Source: Prevotella merdae (lineage in GTDB: Bacteria; Bacteroidota; Bacteroidia; Bacteroidales; Bacteroidaceae). Taken from it: 64,000 bases of DNA. A model generated the notes under the pieces. It did no database searches and had not been told where the DNA came from. It saw nothing but the letters and a program-made list of their open reading frames with translations. Shown here in pieces: positions 37,188 through 44,886 of the stretch (its first letter is position 1; each line of letters opens with the position of its first letter). The position numbers and the translations under genes were made by a program. Location of the stretch: the NCBI RefSeq assembly GCF_900290275.1, contig NZ_LT985325.1:298808-362807 (forward strand). The letters run 5' to 3'.

Positions 37188-39287
37188 ATGAGAATAAACG
37201 ATTCATTTTCAAAAGTCAATCTCTGCTGTAACGAACTTCTAATCATCAAGGAAATCCTTAAAACGAAGGAAGCTGATGATTTCTGTTCCCGTATACTGGC
37301 TATTTATGCGATGGTCAGGGTTGACGACATTATGAAGATATGGGGGAATACGATACCCAAAAGCGACAAAATCCGTTCTGATTATGAGAACATATTATGT
37401 TCGTATAATGATGGTCTTCGCAAGGGGAGGGATAAACTGGGGGCACATTTTCAATCTCCCTCTACAAGTGTGGATTTGTTTGGAAGTGTGAAAATATTTA
37501 AGGAAATAGACTATGCCAACACATTGTGTCTAATAGACCAAATCTTTGAATTTCAGGAGAAACGTGTTGGAACGGAGGTCAAAGATACCAAGCTAAACAA
37601 CGATGAAGACAGAGACAAAGTTGTAGGGATTCTGAGGAATCTATATTCCGATGACAAAGCATATATAACTAATGGGGTTTTGGACTTGTTTGGAATAAAT
37701 AAAGGCGGACTCATTTCATGTTCTGAAGCCCAAGGTAAAGGTCAATACCTAAGAAGCATCGAACAGATGGTCAAGGTGAGCTATGCGCTTGCATGTGGGG
37801 ATTACATAGACAAGTTTGTTGCAAATCTGTTCAAGAGACTATTTGTGTGTACTGTGTATAATTTCCACGACAACCTCATCACACGCACAGACATAAATAC
37901 CAATGCAGTACAATACGAAAAAGGATTTGACAAATTGTTTCTGGGTTTAATAACAGCAAAAGACAACAAGGCGGAATTAGAAACTGCTTTTGATAAGTTT
38001 GAGAACTTATATCATGTAGATGATTTTATAAAGAAGAATCGAATTGTTCGGGATCACGCTTGCGCTCATTTGGACGAGAAGAGTGATATAGTGAAAATAG
38101 AAACTGAGTTGGATAGATTTGATGTTAAGGCATTATACGAAGTATACATAAAGATGCTTGATATGTTCAACTATATCTGCAACAATGTGTTTTTGTTAAA
38201 AGCAATCGCCATTCCAAATAGAACAAGAATATATGATGCGCAGATTGAGTCGTTTCCGAACGTAGAGAACTATTATGGTGAGAAGTTTGTGTCGGAGCAT
38301 AAGACAACTTTGAACGTAAAGGCTATGTTTCGTTCCATAAGGAGACATGACCAATGGTTTGATGAAGCGATAGACAAATTAAACCAATGTTTGATGTCAT
38401 TAAATGAAGCAGAGTATAATGAAATCATAGATGCCATTACAGATAGACTTAGTCAGGCATATATTCCAGAAGTAGAATTATCTACCATAATAAACGCTTT
38501 ATGCAATGCAAAGCGTGGATATCCTGAAAGATTGCAGCATAGCATACTTGCCATGCTGGATAACAAAGGAATAGAAAAATCCAACAAAATTCATCTGTTA
38601 TGGGTGCTTTCAAGCATCTGTGTTGAGGATAAACAATATGATATTGACCACTATCTAGACTCTTTGGTTATGAAGAGAATACCCGTCTTAACAGGATATG
38701 CTACATTGGCTTACCTTCATAAGACAGTAGAAAAAACGAGGTCATGTTTTGTAAAACGAAACAGAGCACATGAAGTAAATGAACAATTCGTGAACTATTG
38801 CAAGTCACTAAATAACGTTACGGAAACGCTTGCTTTATTGCTTATGATGAATCAAAGATGGTTTCATGACACAGAATATAGCTATTACAGAAGTTACGAA
38901 ACACATTATACGGAGTTTTTAGAACGTGAGATTTCCATATTCCTTGAAAAGTACTTTACCTACATAAAGCTCACAGACGATAGTGTGCGCGAGATATGTA
39001 TAAAATATCTTCAAACAAAACATTATCTGTTGTTACTTTATTGGTTGGCTATTTTGGAAAAAGAGCGAAGACAAAGCCATAATGTATTTCTTGAATTATG
39101 GAATAGTAACTGTTTTTATAGAACCAGATTTGATATTCATGAAGCATTGGGAGTCGGTCTAATGACAGAATTATTTGGTCAAATAGATGTAGCGAGAGAC
39201 ATTTTTGAGTCTATTGTAAAAGACAATCCTATTAATGAAGACGCTATAAAAACGCTAGATCAGTTTAACAAAAGACATGAAAAATAG
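37188..39287 (+). CDS. Large helical protein with two HEPN-like R-x5-H motifs
   Basis: 699 aa from the ATG at 37188; an upstream in-frame start would overlap the transferase gene. Unrecognised family, predicted almost entirely alpha-helical and soluble. Two similar motifs, RDKLGAH (R81-H87) and RDHACAH (R288-H294), match the R-x(4-6)-H signature of HEPN RNases and each sits after a helical pair, which suggests two HEPN-like modules in the first half. The second half resembles helical repeats (residues ~390-690). No link to polysaccharide synthesis is visible, although it is 1 nt from the initiating transferase and overlaps the PIG-L frame. A defence or RNase role is a hypothesis. Confidence 0.65.
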   Translation: MRINDSFSKVNLCCNELLIIKEILKTKEADDFCSRILAIYAMVRVDDIMKIWGNTIPKSDKIRSDYENILCSYNDGLRKGRDKLGAHFQSPSTSVDLFGSVKIFKEIDYANTLCLIDQIFEFQEKRVGTEVKDTKLNNDEDRDKVVGILRNLYSDDKAYITNGVLDLFGINKGGLISCSEAQGKGQYLRSIEQMVKVSYALACGDYIDKFVANLFKRLFVCTVYNFHDNLITRTDINTNAVQYEKGFDKLFLGLITAKDNKAELETAFDKFENLYHVDDFIKKNRIVRDHACAHLDEKSDIVKIETELDRFDVKALYEVYIKMLDMFNYICNNVFLLKAIAIPNRTRIYDAQIESFPNVENYYGEKFVSEHKTTLNVKAMFRSIRRHDQWFDEAIDKLNQCLMSLNEAEYNEIIDAITDRLSQAYIPEVELSTIINALCNAKRGYPERLQHSILAMLDNKGIEKSNKIHLLWVLSSICVEDKQYDIDHYLDSLVMKRIPVLTGYATLAYLHKTVEKTRSCFVKRNRAHEVNEQFVNYCKSLNNVTETLALLLMMNQRWFHDTEYSYYRSYETHYTEFLEREISIFLEKYFTYIKLTDDSVREICIKYLQTKHYLLLLYWLAILEKERRQSHNVFLELWNSNCFYRTRFDIHEALGVGLMTELFGQIDVARDIFESIVKDNPINEDAIKTLDQFNKRHEK

Positions 39288-39306
39288 AATAAATCATAAA
39301 AATCAA

Positions 39307-39984
39307 ATGAAATACTTATTAGTAGTAGCCCACCCCGATGACGAAGTTCTCGGAGCTGGTGCATCAATGTGGAAATGGAGCCATGAAGGTGACGAGGTGG
39401 ATGTTGCAATTATGTGTACGGAGGCAAAGGCAAGAGCATTTCGTCCTTCGGATGCAGAGTTGGAAGGTGATACGGATGCTGCAACTAACTATGTTGGTGT
39501 GAGCAAGAAGTATGAGGCTACATTCCCGAATATCGAGATGAATACTGTGCCGCACTTGAAATTGGTGCAGTTCATTGAGAGTGCTATCCGTGAGAGCGAG
39601 CCTGACATTGTGATTACTCATCATCCTGCAGACACGAACAATGACCACTTGCAAACCTCAATGGCTTGTCAGGAGGCTATACGTTTGTTCCAGCGTCAAC
39701 CGACAGTGAAGCCTGTGAAGGAGTTTTGGTATATGGAAGTACCGTCATGCTCAGAATGGGCTATCAACGATGCTATGAATCTGTTCCGTCCTAACTGTTA
39801 TGTGGAGGTAGGTCAGAACGGAATACAGGCTAAGTGCAAGGCTCTTTCTATGTATCGTGGCGTAATGCGTCCTTATCCTCATCCTCGAAGTGTAGAGTAT
39901 ATCACAGGCTTGGCTGCTATGCGCGGAAGTCAATGGGGATGCAACTATGCTGAAGCATTCCAAGTTGTGTTGCGCAGATATTAA
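39307..39984 (+). CDS. PIG-L family deacetylase
   Basis: 225 aa from the ATG at 39307 (MKYLLVVAHPDDE); an ATG at 39277 would add ten residues and overlap the previous gene by 11 nt. Zinc-dependent de-N-acetylase: metal motif AHPDDEVLGAG and ITHHPADTNNDH, plus the downstream Trp/Pro-rich FWYMEVPSCSEW. Probably removes an acetyl group from an N-acetylated sugar of the polysaccharide. A 32-bp piece of this gene (39483-39514) recurs at 41995-42026. Confidence 0.9.
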   Translation: MKYLLVVAHPDDEVLGAGASMWKWSHEGDEVDVAIMCTEAKARAFRPSDAELEGDTDAATNYVGVSKKYEATFPNIEMNTVPHLKLVQFIESAIRESEPDIVITHHPADTNNDHLQTSMACQEAIRLFQRQPTVKPVKEFWYMEVPSCSEWAINDAMNLFRPNCYVEVGQNGIQAKCKALSMYRGVMRPYPHPRSVEYITGLAAMRGSQWGCNYAEAFQVVLRRY

Positions 39985-39989
39985 TTAGC

Positions 39990-40076
39990 ATGAAATTATT
40001 AAAGGCTATTTGGGCATTCTGCTTCTACCTCTTTGTTCCAAGGAGGGCGAAGCGAATGCCCAATGATAGATTATAG
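39990..40076 (+). CDS. Possible 28-aa hydrophobic peptide
   Basis: Short ORF between the PIG-L and WbuC genes: MKLLKAIWAFCFYLFVPRR and a basic tail. A hydrophobic core flanked by positive charges could be a small membrane peptide. It could equally be the remnant of a larger gene, since it fills most of the gap. No homologue recognised. Confidence 0.25.
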   Translation: MKLLKAIWAFCFYLFVPRRAKRMPNDRL

Positions 40077-40094
40077 AGAAGGAATATATAGGTT

Positions 40095-40535
40095 ATGGAA
40101 ATAAACAAGGAATTGCTTGATAAATTATTTGAGCAGGCTAAGGAGAATCCTCGTTTGCGTCAGAACTATGACTTGCGCACTTCATCGTCTGATACCAGCC
40201 AGCGTATGCTTAATGCGCTGTTGCCAGGGACGGTTGTTCCTATTCACAGACATGAAGACACAACAGAGTCGGTAATCTGCTTGTGTGGCAAATTGGACGA
40301 AGTGATATATGAGGAGGTAGTGACATACGAGAATGCTTCATCCGACGCTATGCCTATGGGTATGGATTCGCAGGATGTTGCACGCAAAGTGGAATATCGT
40401 GAGGTGCAACGCATTCGTCTTTGCCCAGCGGAAGCAAAGTATGGATGCCAGATAGCTAAAGGGGCATGGCATACAGTGGAAGTAATTGAGCCGAGCGTGA
40501 TATTTGAGGCTAAGGATGGGGCGTATAAAGGGTGA
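40095..40535 (+). CDS. WbuC-family cupin-fold protein
   Basis: 146 aa. Cupin motif VVPIHRHEDTTESVICLCGK supplies the metal-binding His and Glu residues; the N-terminus (ELLDKLFEQAKENPRLRQNY) and GAWHTVEVIEPSVIFEAKDG fit WbuC, a protein found in O-antigen loci with undefined role. Last gene of the polysaccharide operon in this window. Its final 14 bp and the following 15 bp (40522-40550) recur at 42035-42063. Confidence 0.87.
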   Translation: MEINKELLDKLFEQAKENPRLRQNYDLRTSSSDTSQRMLNALLPGTVVPIHRHEDTTESVICLCGKLDEVIYEEVVTYENASSDAMPMGMDSQDVARKVEYREVQRIRLCPAEAKYGCQIAKGAWHTVEVIEPSVIFEAKDGAYKG

Positions 40536-40684
40536 TGTTGAGTTTTGATTTTTGAATTATTCTTGGCTAAGAATAAGGTAAAGTAGGTATGTGCTTTGCA
40601 AAACTTACAAGGGATATCCTTAATAAGAATTCAAAATAATAGGTATTTTATGGCTTAAATCATTTCTGTCTCGCAAATAATGTA

Positions 40685-40775
40685 TATCTTTGCATAAGAT
40701 AGGCTGCACCTCAGCATAATATTCAAGCAAGCTTGATATTCTGCATTCGATTTGCACTATCTTTGCATAAGATAG
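40685..40775. promoter_or_regulatory. Promoter and twin palindromic operator of the PIN toxin-antitoxin operon
   Basis: Two copies of an inverted repeat with the same loop: TATCTTTGCATAAGATA at 40685-40701 and CTATCTTTGCATAAGATAG at 40757-40775, centres 73 bp apart. Each includes TATCTTTG, which fits the Bacteroidetes -7 element TAnnTTTG, so a repressor bound here would cover the promoter. The second copy lies 45 nt before the antitoxin start. TA operons are usually autorepressed by the antitoxin complex, consistent with this layout. Confidence 0.65.
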
Positions 40776-40819
40776 GTATATACATCTCTTTATAATTAAT
40801 AAAATTAGGAGGATTTATT

Positions 40820-41137
40820 ATGATACTGACAAATAACAATATACAGAACACTCCAATTTGGAATGAAGTGAAGAATTGGGCAAAGGAGGATAAAATAACG
40901 TTGATTACTTTATTGTCGCAATCATTGGCAGAAACTCCGGCATTGGAAGGCTCTGAAGAAAACAATCATCACTTGTCTTCCAACATTTCTCGTTTTAAGA
41001 ATGGGAAGATAACGGAAAGTGTAGAATATAAAAATGCTTTGGCACGTATGAAAATGCTTTCAGGTAAGGGTGGCAGACCGGTACCTGCAGATGAGAGCGG
41101 ACTGGACGCATTGATTGAAAAAAAATATCAGTTATGA
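40820..41137 (+). CDS. Antitoxin of PIN-domain TA pair
   Basis: 105 aa, small, charged, overlapping the PIN gene by 4 nt (ATGA). The middle region (EDKITLITLLSQSLAET, then SSNISRFKNGKITESVEYKN) could be a DNA-binding/dimerisation part; the C-terminal tail ADESGLDALIEKKYQL would wrap the toxin. I do not recognise the exact antitoxin family. An AGGAGG-like AT-rich stretch (aggagg at 40809-40814) precedes the ATG, unusual for this lineage. Confidence 0.72.
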   Translation: MILTNNNIQNTPIWNEVKNWAKEDKITLITLLSQSLAETPALEGSEENNHHLSSNISRFKNGKITESVEYKNALARMKMLSGKGGRPVPADESGLDALIEKKYQL

Positions 41138-41541
41138 AGATTTTTGTAGACACAAACATTTTAATAGATTTTGTTTGTAGTAGGACAAATTTTGTAGATG
41201 ATGCAGAGCGCCTATTTGCATTAGGATGTGTGGAGGATATGCAGCTCATGACCTCTGCTCTTTCGTATGTTACGGCTATGTATGTGGCTCATAAGTATGA
41301 CTATAAAAGTGTTACAGAGACATTGCTTGCTGTCTCGGAATTTATAGAAGTTATTGATTTGAAAGGGCGTACTGTAGTTGAAATGCTGTCGTCAGATTGG
41401 AAAGATTATGAAGATGCTACTCAAAATAAAACAGCGATTATTGCTAATGCGGATTGTATTGTAACGCGTAATAAAAAGGATTTTAGTAACTCCTCTTTAC
41501 CCATATATACAGTGAGTGAATTGTTTGAAACTCTATTTTAA
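41134..41541 (+). CDS. PIN-domain toxin (VapC-like RNase)
   Basis: 135 aa. N-terminal FVDTNILIDFVCSRTNF with the first catalytic Asp, a middle acidic residue in DYEDATQNKTAI (E/D pair) and C-terminal DCIVTRNKKDF with the last Asp, then a terminal YTVSELF. This is the full acidic set of a PIN RNase, most like DUF3368/VapC types found in Bacteroidetes. Likely cleaves tRNA or rRNA when free of antitoxin. Translationally coupled to the antitoxin gene. Confidence 0.85.
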   Translation: MKIFVDTNILIDFVCSRTNFVDDAERLFALGCVEDMQLMTSALSYVTAMYVAHKYDYKSVTETLLAVSEFIEVIDLKGRTVVEMLSSDWKDYEDATQNKTAIIANADCIVTRNKKDFSNSSLPIYTVSELFETLF

Positions 41542-41593
41542 AGTTATTTGAACTATGTATTCAAATAGAACTTTATTTAGGAATGATATATTT

Positions 41594-41845
41594 ATGCGAC
41601 ACACAGAAGAACGAAATATAAGTTTGCTTACCGATTTTGGTTTCAAACGAATCTTTGGCACTAAACCCAATAAGGACAGTTTTAAGGCTTATCGCGACAT
41701 AAAGATTTTTTTGGATAGTGCAGAAGAAAAAGGTAAAAAAGATAAAGCTATAGAGATAGCTAAAAATCTTCTTGAAATGGGAATGCCTATTGGCTCTATA
41801 ATGAAAGCAACAGGCCTTTCACAGGAAGAAATTGCTAAGTTTTAA
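41594..41845 (+). pseudogene. Internally deleted Rpn/PD-(D/E)XK nuclease-family transposase remnant
   Basis: The ORF joins the N-terminus of an Rpn-type protein (LLTDFGFKRIFGTKPNKD) directly to the C-terminal end (KAYRDIKIFLDSAEEKGKKD, then LLEMGMPIGSIMKATGLSQE). Full-length members are about 290-310 aa; this is 83 aa, so roughly 200 central residues including the nuclease core are missing, apparently in frame. I start it at the ATG at 41594. Not expected to be active as a nuclease. Confidence 0.72.
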
Positions 41846-41953
41846 GTTTTCAAAGACAATTCAAAATTATATTTGCCTCATCCGAGTGGCGGCATAGTGC
41901 AGAGCGATACTGCGATGGGGTTCTAATCTTTTATTTTTTTTATTCATTAATAA

Positions 41954-42092
41954 TAGGCACTTGCATGGGTGTCTATAAAGTTGGTGTTTCATTTAACCAA
42001 CTATGTTGGTGTGAGCAAGAAGTATGCAGACAAACGTATAAAGGGTGATGTTGAGTTTTGATTCAGTCGGGGACGAGGGCGTCCCCGCTCCC
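41954..42092. repeat. Mosaic scar: copies of PIG-L and WbuC fragments plus REP-like pieces
   Basis: This gene-free stretch is built of parts seen elsewhere. 41954-41984 is a degenerate version of the GGCACTTGC hairpin repeat. 41995-42026 repeats 39483-39514 inside the PIG-L gene (32 bp, one mismatch). 42035-42063 is identical to 40522-40550 at the end of the WbuC gene. 42068-42092 repeats the GC-rich stem GGGGACGAGGGCGTCCCCG of copy A at 741-763. The two gene fragments are only 8 nt apart here, against about 1 kb in the original. Confidence 0.8.
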
Positions 42093-42127
42093 AGTCCACT
42101 TAGTTGCTATCACTTATTCAGAAAAAG

Positions 42128-44776
42128 ATGAAGAATATTCAGCTATACGATTATCAAAGAGAAATGATAGAACGGATTGAGACGGCTTTCAAGTCGTATC
42201 GGTCCGTGATGGTACAGATGCCAACTGGTACTGGAAAGACGATACTTCTTGCAGAAGTAGTGAAAAGTGAAAAGTTAAAAGCAAGTGAAGAGAAAAGTGA
42301 AAAGTTAAAAGTGAAAAATCCATGTGTGTGGATTGTGGTGCATAGAAGGGAATTGGTGGAACAGATAAAGGAAACACTTGCAAAGCAATTGGATTCTTCA
42401 CTTTTCCCTCTTCACTTTTCACTTCCTACGGATTCTTCACTTTTCACTTTTCCCTCTTCACTTAAACCATCGGATTCTTCACTTTTCACTTTTCACTTTT
42501 CACTTCCTCTGCGGGTTTTCTCCATCCAGTGGTTATCTCGTCATTATCATGAATTGGATGAGCGTCCGTCATTGATTATTATTGATGAGGCTCATCATGC
42601 TGTGGCTAAGACATATAAGGAGGTGATGGATGCTTATCCGGAGACAAGGAAGTTGGGACTGACTGCTACACCTTGCAGATTGAATAAGCATGGCTTTACC
42701 GACTTGTTTGATGTGCTGCTGCAGTCGTGGTCGTATAATAAGTTTATTGCGGATGGATGGTTGTCGCTGTACGACTATATGTCTGTTAAGGCGGATAGCT
42801 TGGATCAGCAGATTGTGTTTGGTTTGACTAAGCGTGGGGCTGATGGAGATTTCTCGTTGAGAGAAATGAGTGAGAAGCTGGATGTTAGACCGAGCATTGA
42901 ACGGCTTTGTGATACTGCGATAAGATATGCCAAGGACAAGAAGGGTATTGTGTATGCTATTGACATTAAACATGCGGAGCATATTGCGGAGTATTATAGG
43001 GAACGGGGATTGTATGCGGTGGCGATTAGTTCGAAGACGCCTGCGGAGGAACGGAAATCTATAATTGATAGGTTTAGGAACTCGAATGATTCTTTGAAGA
43101 ATACGAATTGTCAGGTATTAGACTCTCCGATTAGGATTTTGGTAAACGTTGACTTGTTTGGTGAGGGCTTTGATTGTCCTGATGTGGAATTTATACAATT
43201 GGCTCGTCCTACGTTGTCGTTATCAAAGTATTTGCAGCAAGTAGGACGTGGCATGCGTGTGTATGAGGGTAAGAGATATTGCCTGATATTGGACAATGTG
43301 GGATTGTACCGCTTGTTTGGTATGCCGTCGGATGATAGGGATTGGCAGGCTATGTTTGAAGGGAAGTTGGCTGGCAAGGGAAACATTGCCAGTGCTGAGG
43401 AACGATATAGTGTGGCGTATGCGTTGCGTGACGAGAGTAGATGTATTATATCTAACGAGCAGACCGAACTGATTACCGTTATGACTCATGAGGGACAGAG
43501 AAAGGACCTGGATGAGGCTTACGGTTATGAGGTGAAGAAGAACGAAATGGGGCTGTTGGGAGTAATAGACAAGGACGGCAATGAGGTTTTGCCTTATATA
43601 TATAATAAGGTGGAATTGAAGGCTCGTGGATTGGCTAAATTGTACTCGAAAAAGAAGTTTGACCGTGAACGTCCATGGATGGACTTGAAGAATGGTGTGA
43701 GGTTTGTTAGAAGACCTAAGATTGTGAGATATGGTTTTCTTGATTTTAGCACAACGGATGGAAGGATGTTGTATCCGAGAGTGAAGACTCGAAGGATGGA
43801 CGAGAATTGTTTTGTTATGCTGGATGCCTTGACTAATGGTATTGAAAAGGGTCTGCAATTCCGCACGTTCTATATTCAGCCTTCTGAACCTGAGCGTCTA
43901 TATATATATAAGGAGAAGATTGACGACATGCAACTGTGGGAGGATGACTCTGGCGGATGGGCTTATAGAAAGGATAATGAGTGTTTGTTGCATCCAGTAA
44001 GTAGGGAGGTATGGCTGACAAGAAAGGATGCATGGACAGAAGAGATGAGGAGGTTTGAACAGGATGTGAATGAAAACACCTGGTTATTTGAACCGAGAAT
44101 AGAAATGAAATACACCTATGCATACAGCGAAAGGCAGTTGGCCGATTTTGAAGAGATTGACCTAAGAATAGAGCATAGGGCTGATGGCACCGAGCAGGCA
44201 TATTGCCGTGAGTATGAGTATACCAAGTGGAAACCAGTTGGTGTGTTTGCCAAGATATATCCTCAGGCATATGATATAAGAGTGGTGCTGAACCTGAATG
44301 GCAAATATATTGTACGCACCAAATGGTTTGAACCATTTGAGAACCCAGAACAGGAGTATGATTTTGCAGAACTATTAGACAACGTCATTTTGCATATTGT
44401 TCAAAATGGCAAAGAATATTGGGTATACCTTGAAAACAAAGTTTGTTTCGCAAAGAAACCGGAACTCGTAACCATAGGTTTTTTGAATTTTCTGAAAATG
44501 GATGACGTATATGTGGAGATGAGTCCGTATAACAATAGAAAATACAGAAGAAAAGAAATAAGGATGGGCAAGGACATATGCTTCTTGGGCAGCAACGATG
44601 TTCTGCTGAAACCATCATCAAGAGAATGGCGCAACCATTTCTATATCCATCGTCGTTATGCTGACGGCAAGCATTACTTGCTGAGCAAGACTATGGATGA
44701 GGAAGACTATGCCACATTGTATGAATTGTATTATGACGGTGTGAATGCACCTAAGTTGAAGAAACAACAGAAATAG
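42128..44776 (+). CDS. DEAD/DEAH-box superfamily 2 helicase with in-frame low-complexity insertions
   Basis: 882 aa from the ATG at 42128. Helicase motifs: Walker A MPTGTGKT (31-38), DEAHH (motif II), LTATP (motif III), then the second RecA domain with VDLFGEGFDCPDVEFIQLAR and QVGRGMR (motif VI). The C-terminal ~450 residues are a long domain of unknown role with beta repeats. Residues 46-63 and 89-128 are low-complexity (KSEKLK and SSLFTFHFSL type) and encoded by simple-sequence repeats that are reverse complements of each other; they lie between motif I and motif II where orthologues should be compact. Resembles restriction/repair-associated helicases (RecQ-like/UvrB-like C-terminal not evident). 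Confidence 0.82.
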   Translation: MKNIQLYDYQREMIERIETAFKSYRSVMVQMPTGTGKTILLAEVVKSEKLKASEEKSEKLKVKNPCVWIVVHRRELVEQIKETLAKQLDSSLFPLHFSLPTDSSLFTFPSSLKPSDSSLFTFHFSLPLRVFSIQWLSRHYHELDERPSLIIIDEAHHAVAKTYKEVMDAYPETRKLGLTATPCRLNKHGFTDLFDVLLQSWSYNKFIADGWLSLYDYMSVKADSLDQQIVFGLTKRGADGDFSLREMSEKLDVRPSIERLCDTAIRYAKDKKGIVYAIDIKHAEHIAEYYRERGLYAVAISSKTPAEERKSIIDRFRNSNDSLKNTNCQVLDSPIRILVNVDLFGEGFDCPDVEFIQLARPTLSLSKYLQQVGRGMRVYEGKRYCLILDNVGLYRLFGMPSDDRDWQAMFEGKLAGKGNIASAEERYSVAYALRDESRCIISNEQTELITVMTHEGQRKDLDEAYGYEVKKNEMGLLGVIDKDGNEVLPYIYNKVELKARGLAKLYSKKKFDRERPWMDLKNGVRFVRRPKIVRYGFLDFSTTDGRMLYPRVKTRRMDENCFVMLDALTNGIEKGLQFRTFYIQPSEPERLYIYKEKIDDMQLWEDDSGGWAYRKDNECLLHPVSREVWLTRKDAWTEEMRRFEQDVNENTWLFEPRIEMKYTYAYSERQLADFEEIDLRIEHRADGTEQAYCREYEYTKWKPVGVFAKIYPQAYDIRVVLNLNGKYIVRTKWFEPFENPEQEYDFAELLDNVILHIVQNGKEYWVYLENKVCFAKKPELVTIGFLNFLKMDDVYVEMSPYNNRKYRRKEIRMGKDICFLGSNDVLLKPSSREWRNHFYIHRRYADGKHYLLSKTMDEEDYATLYELYYDGVNAPKLKKQQK
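42259..42507. repeat. Simple-sequence inverted repeat inside the helicase gene
   Basis: Left arm 42259-42319 is built of GTGAAAAGTGAAAAGTTAAAA units; right arm 42391-42507 is built of the complement, CTTTTCACTTTTCACTT, in three blocks separated by GATTCTTCACTT-type units. About 70 bp of normal gene sequence (encoding CVWIVVHRRELVEQIKETLA) lies between, so a large cruciform or RNA hairpin is possible. Both arms keep the reading frame. Confidence 0.85.
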
Positions 44777-44858
44777 ATTTTAACGCTAAATATTGACAAA
44801 GGGAAAATGTGAACAACTTGTGATATTTTATGAATATACCTTAACGGCTATAAATACG

Positions 44859-44866
44859 TAACTTTG
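44859..44866 (+). promoter_or_regulatory. Bacteroidetes -7 element before the efflux operon
   Basis: TAACTTTG followed by CA at 44867, 20 nt before the TolC-like start, fits TAnnTTTG. An upstream -33 TTTG is not clear (ACCTTAACGG lies at about the right distance). AT-rich leader. Confidence 0.5.
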
Positions 44867-44886
44867 CAGTCGAAAAAAATAAAGGT

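Noticed and set aside
42259..42507. Retron or other structured RNA inside the helicase
   Set aside because: No reverse transcriptase nearby and the arms are simple repeats in frame with the helicase.
43223..44336. Long minus-strand ORFs across the helicase gene
   Set aside because: Antisense shadows with unbalanced composition (Ser/His/Leu rich) and no motif; the plus strand has full helicase motifs.
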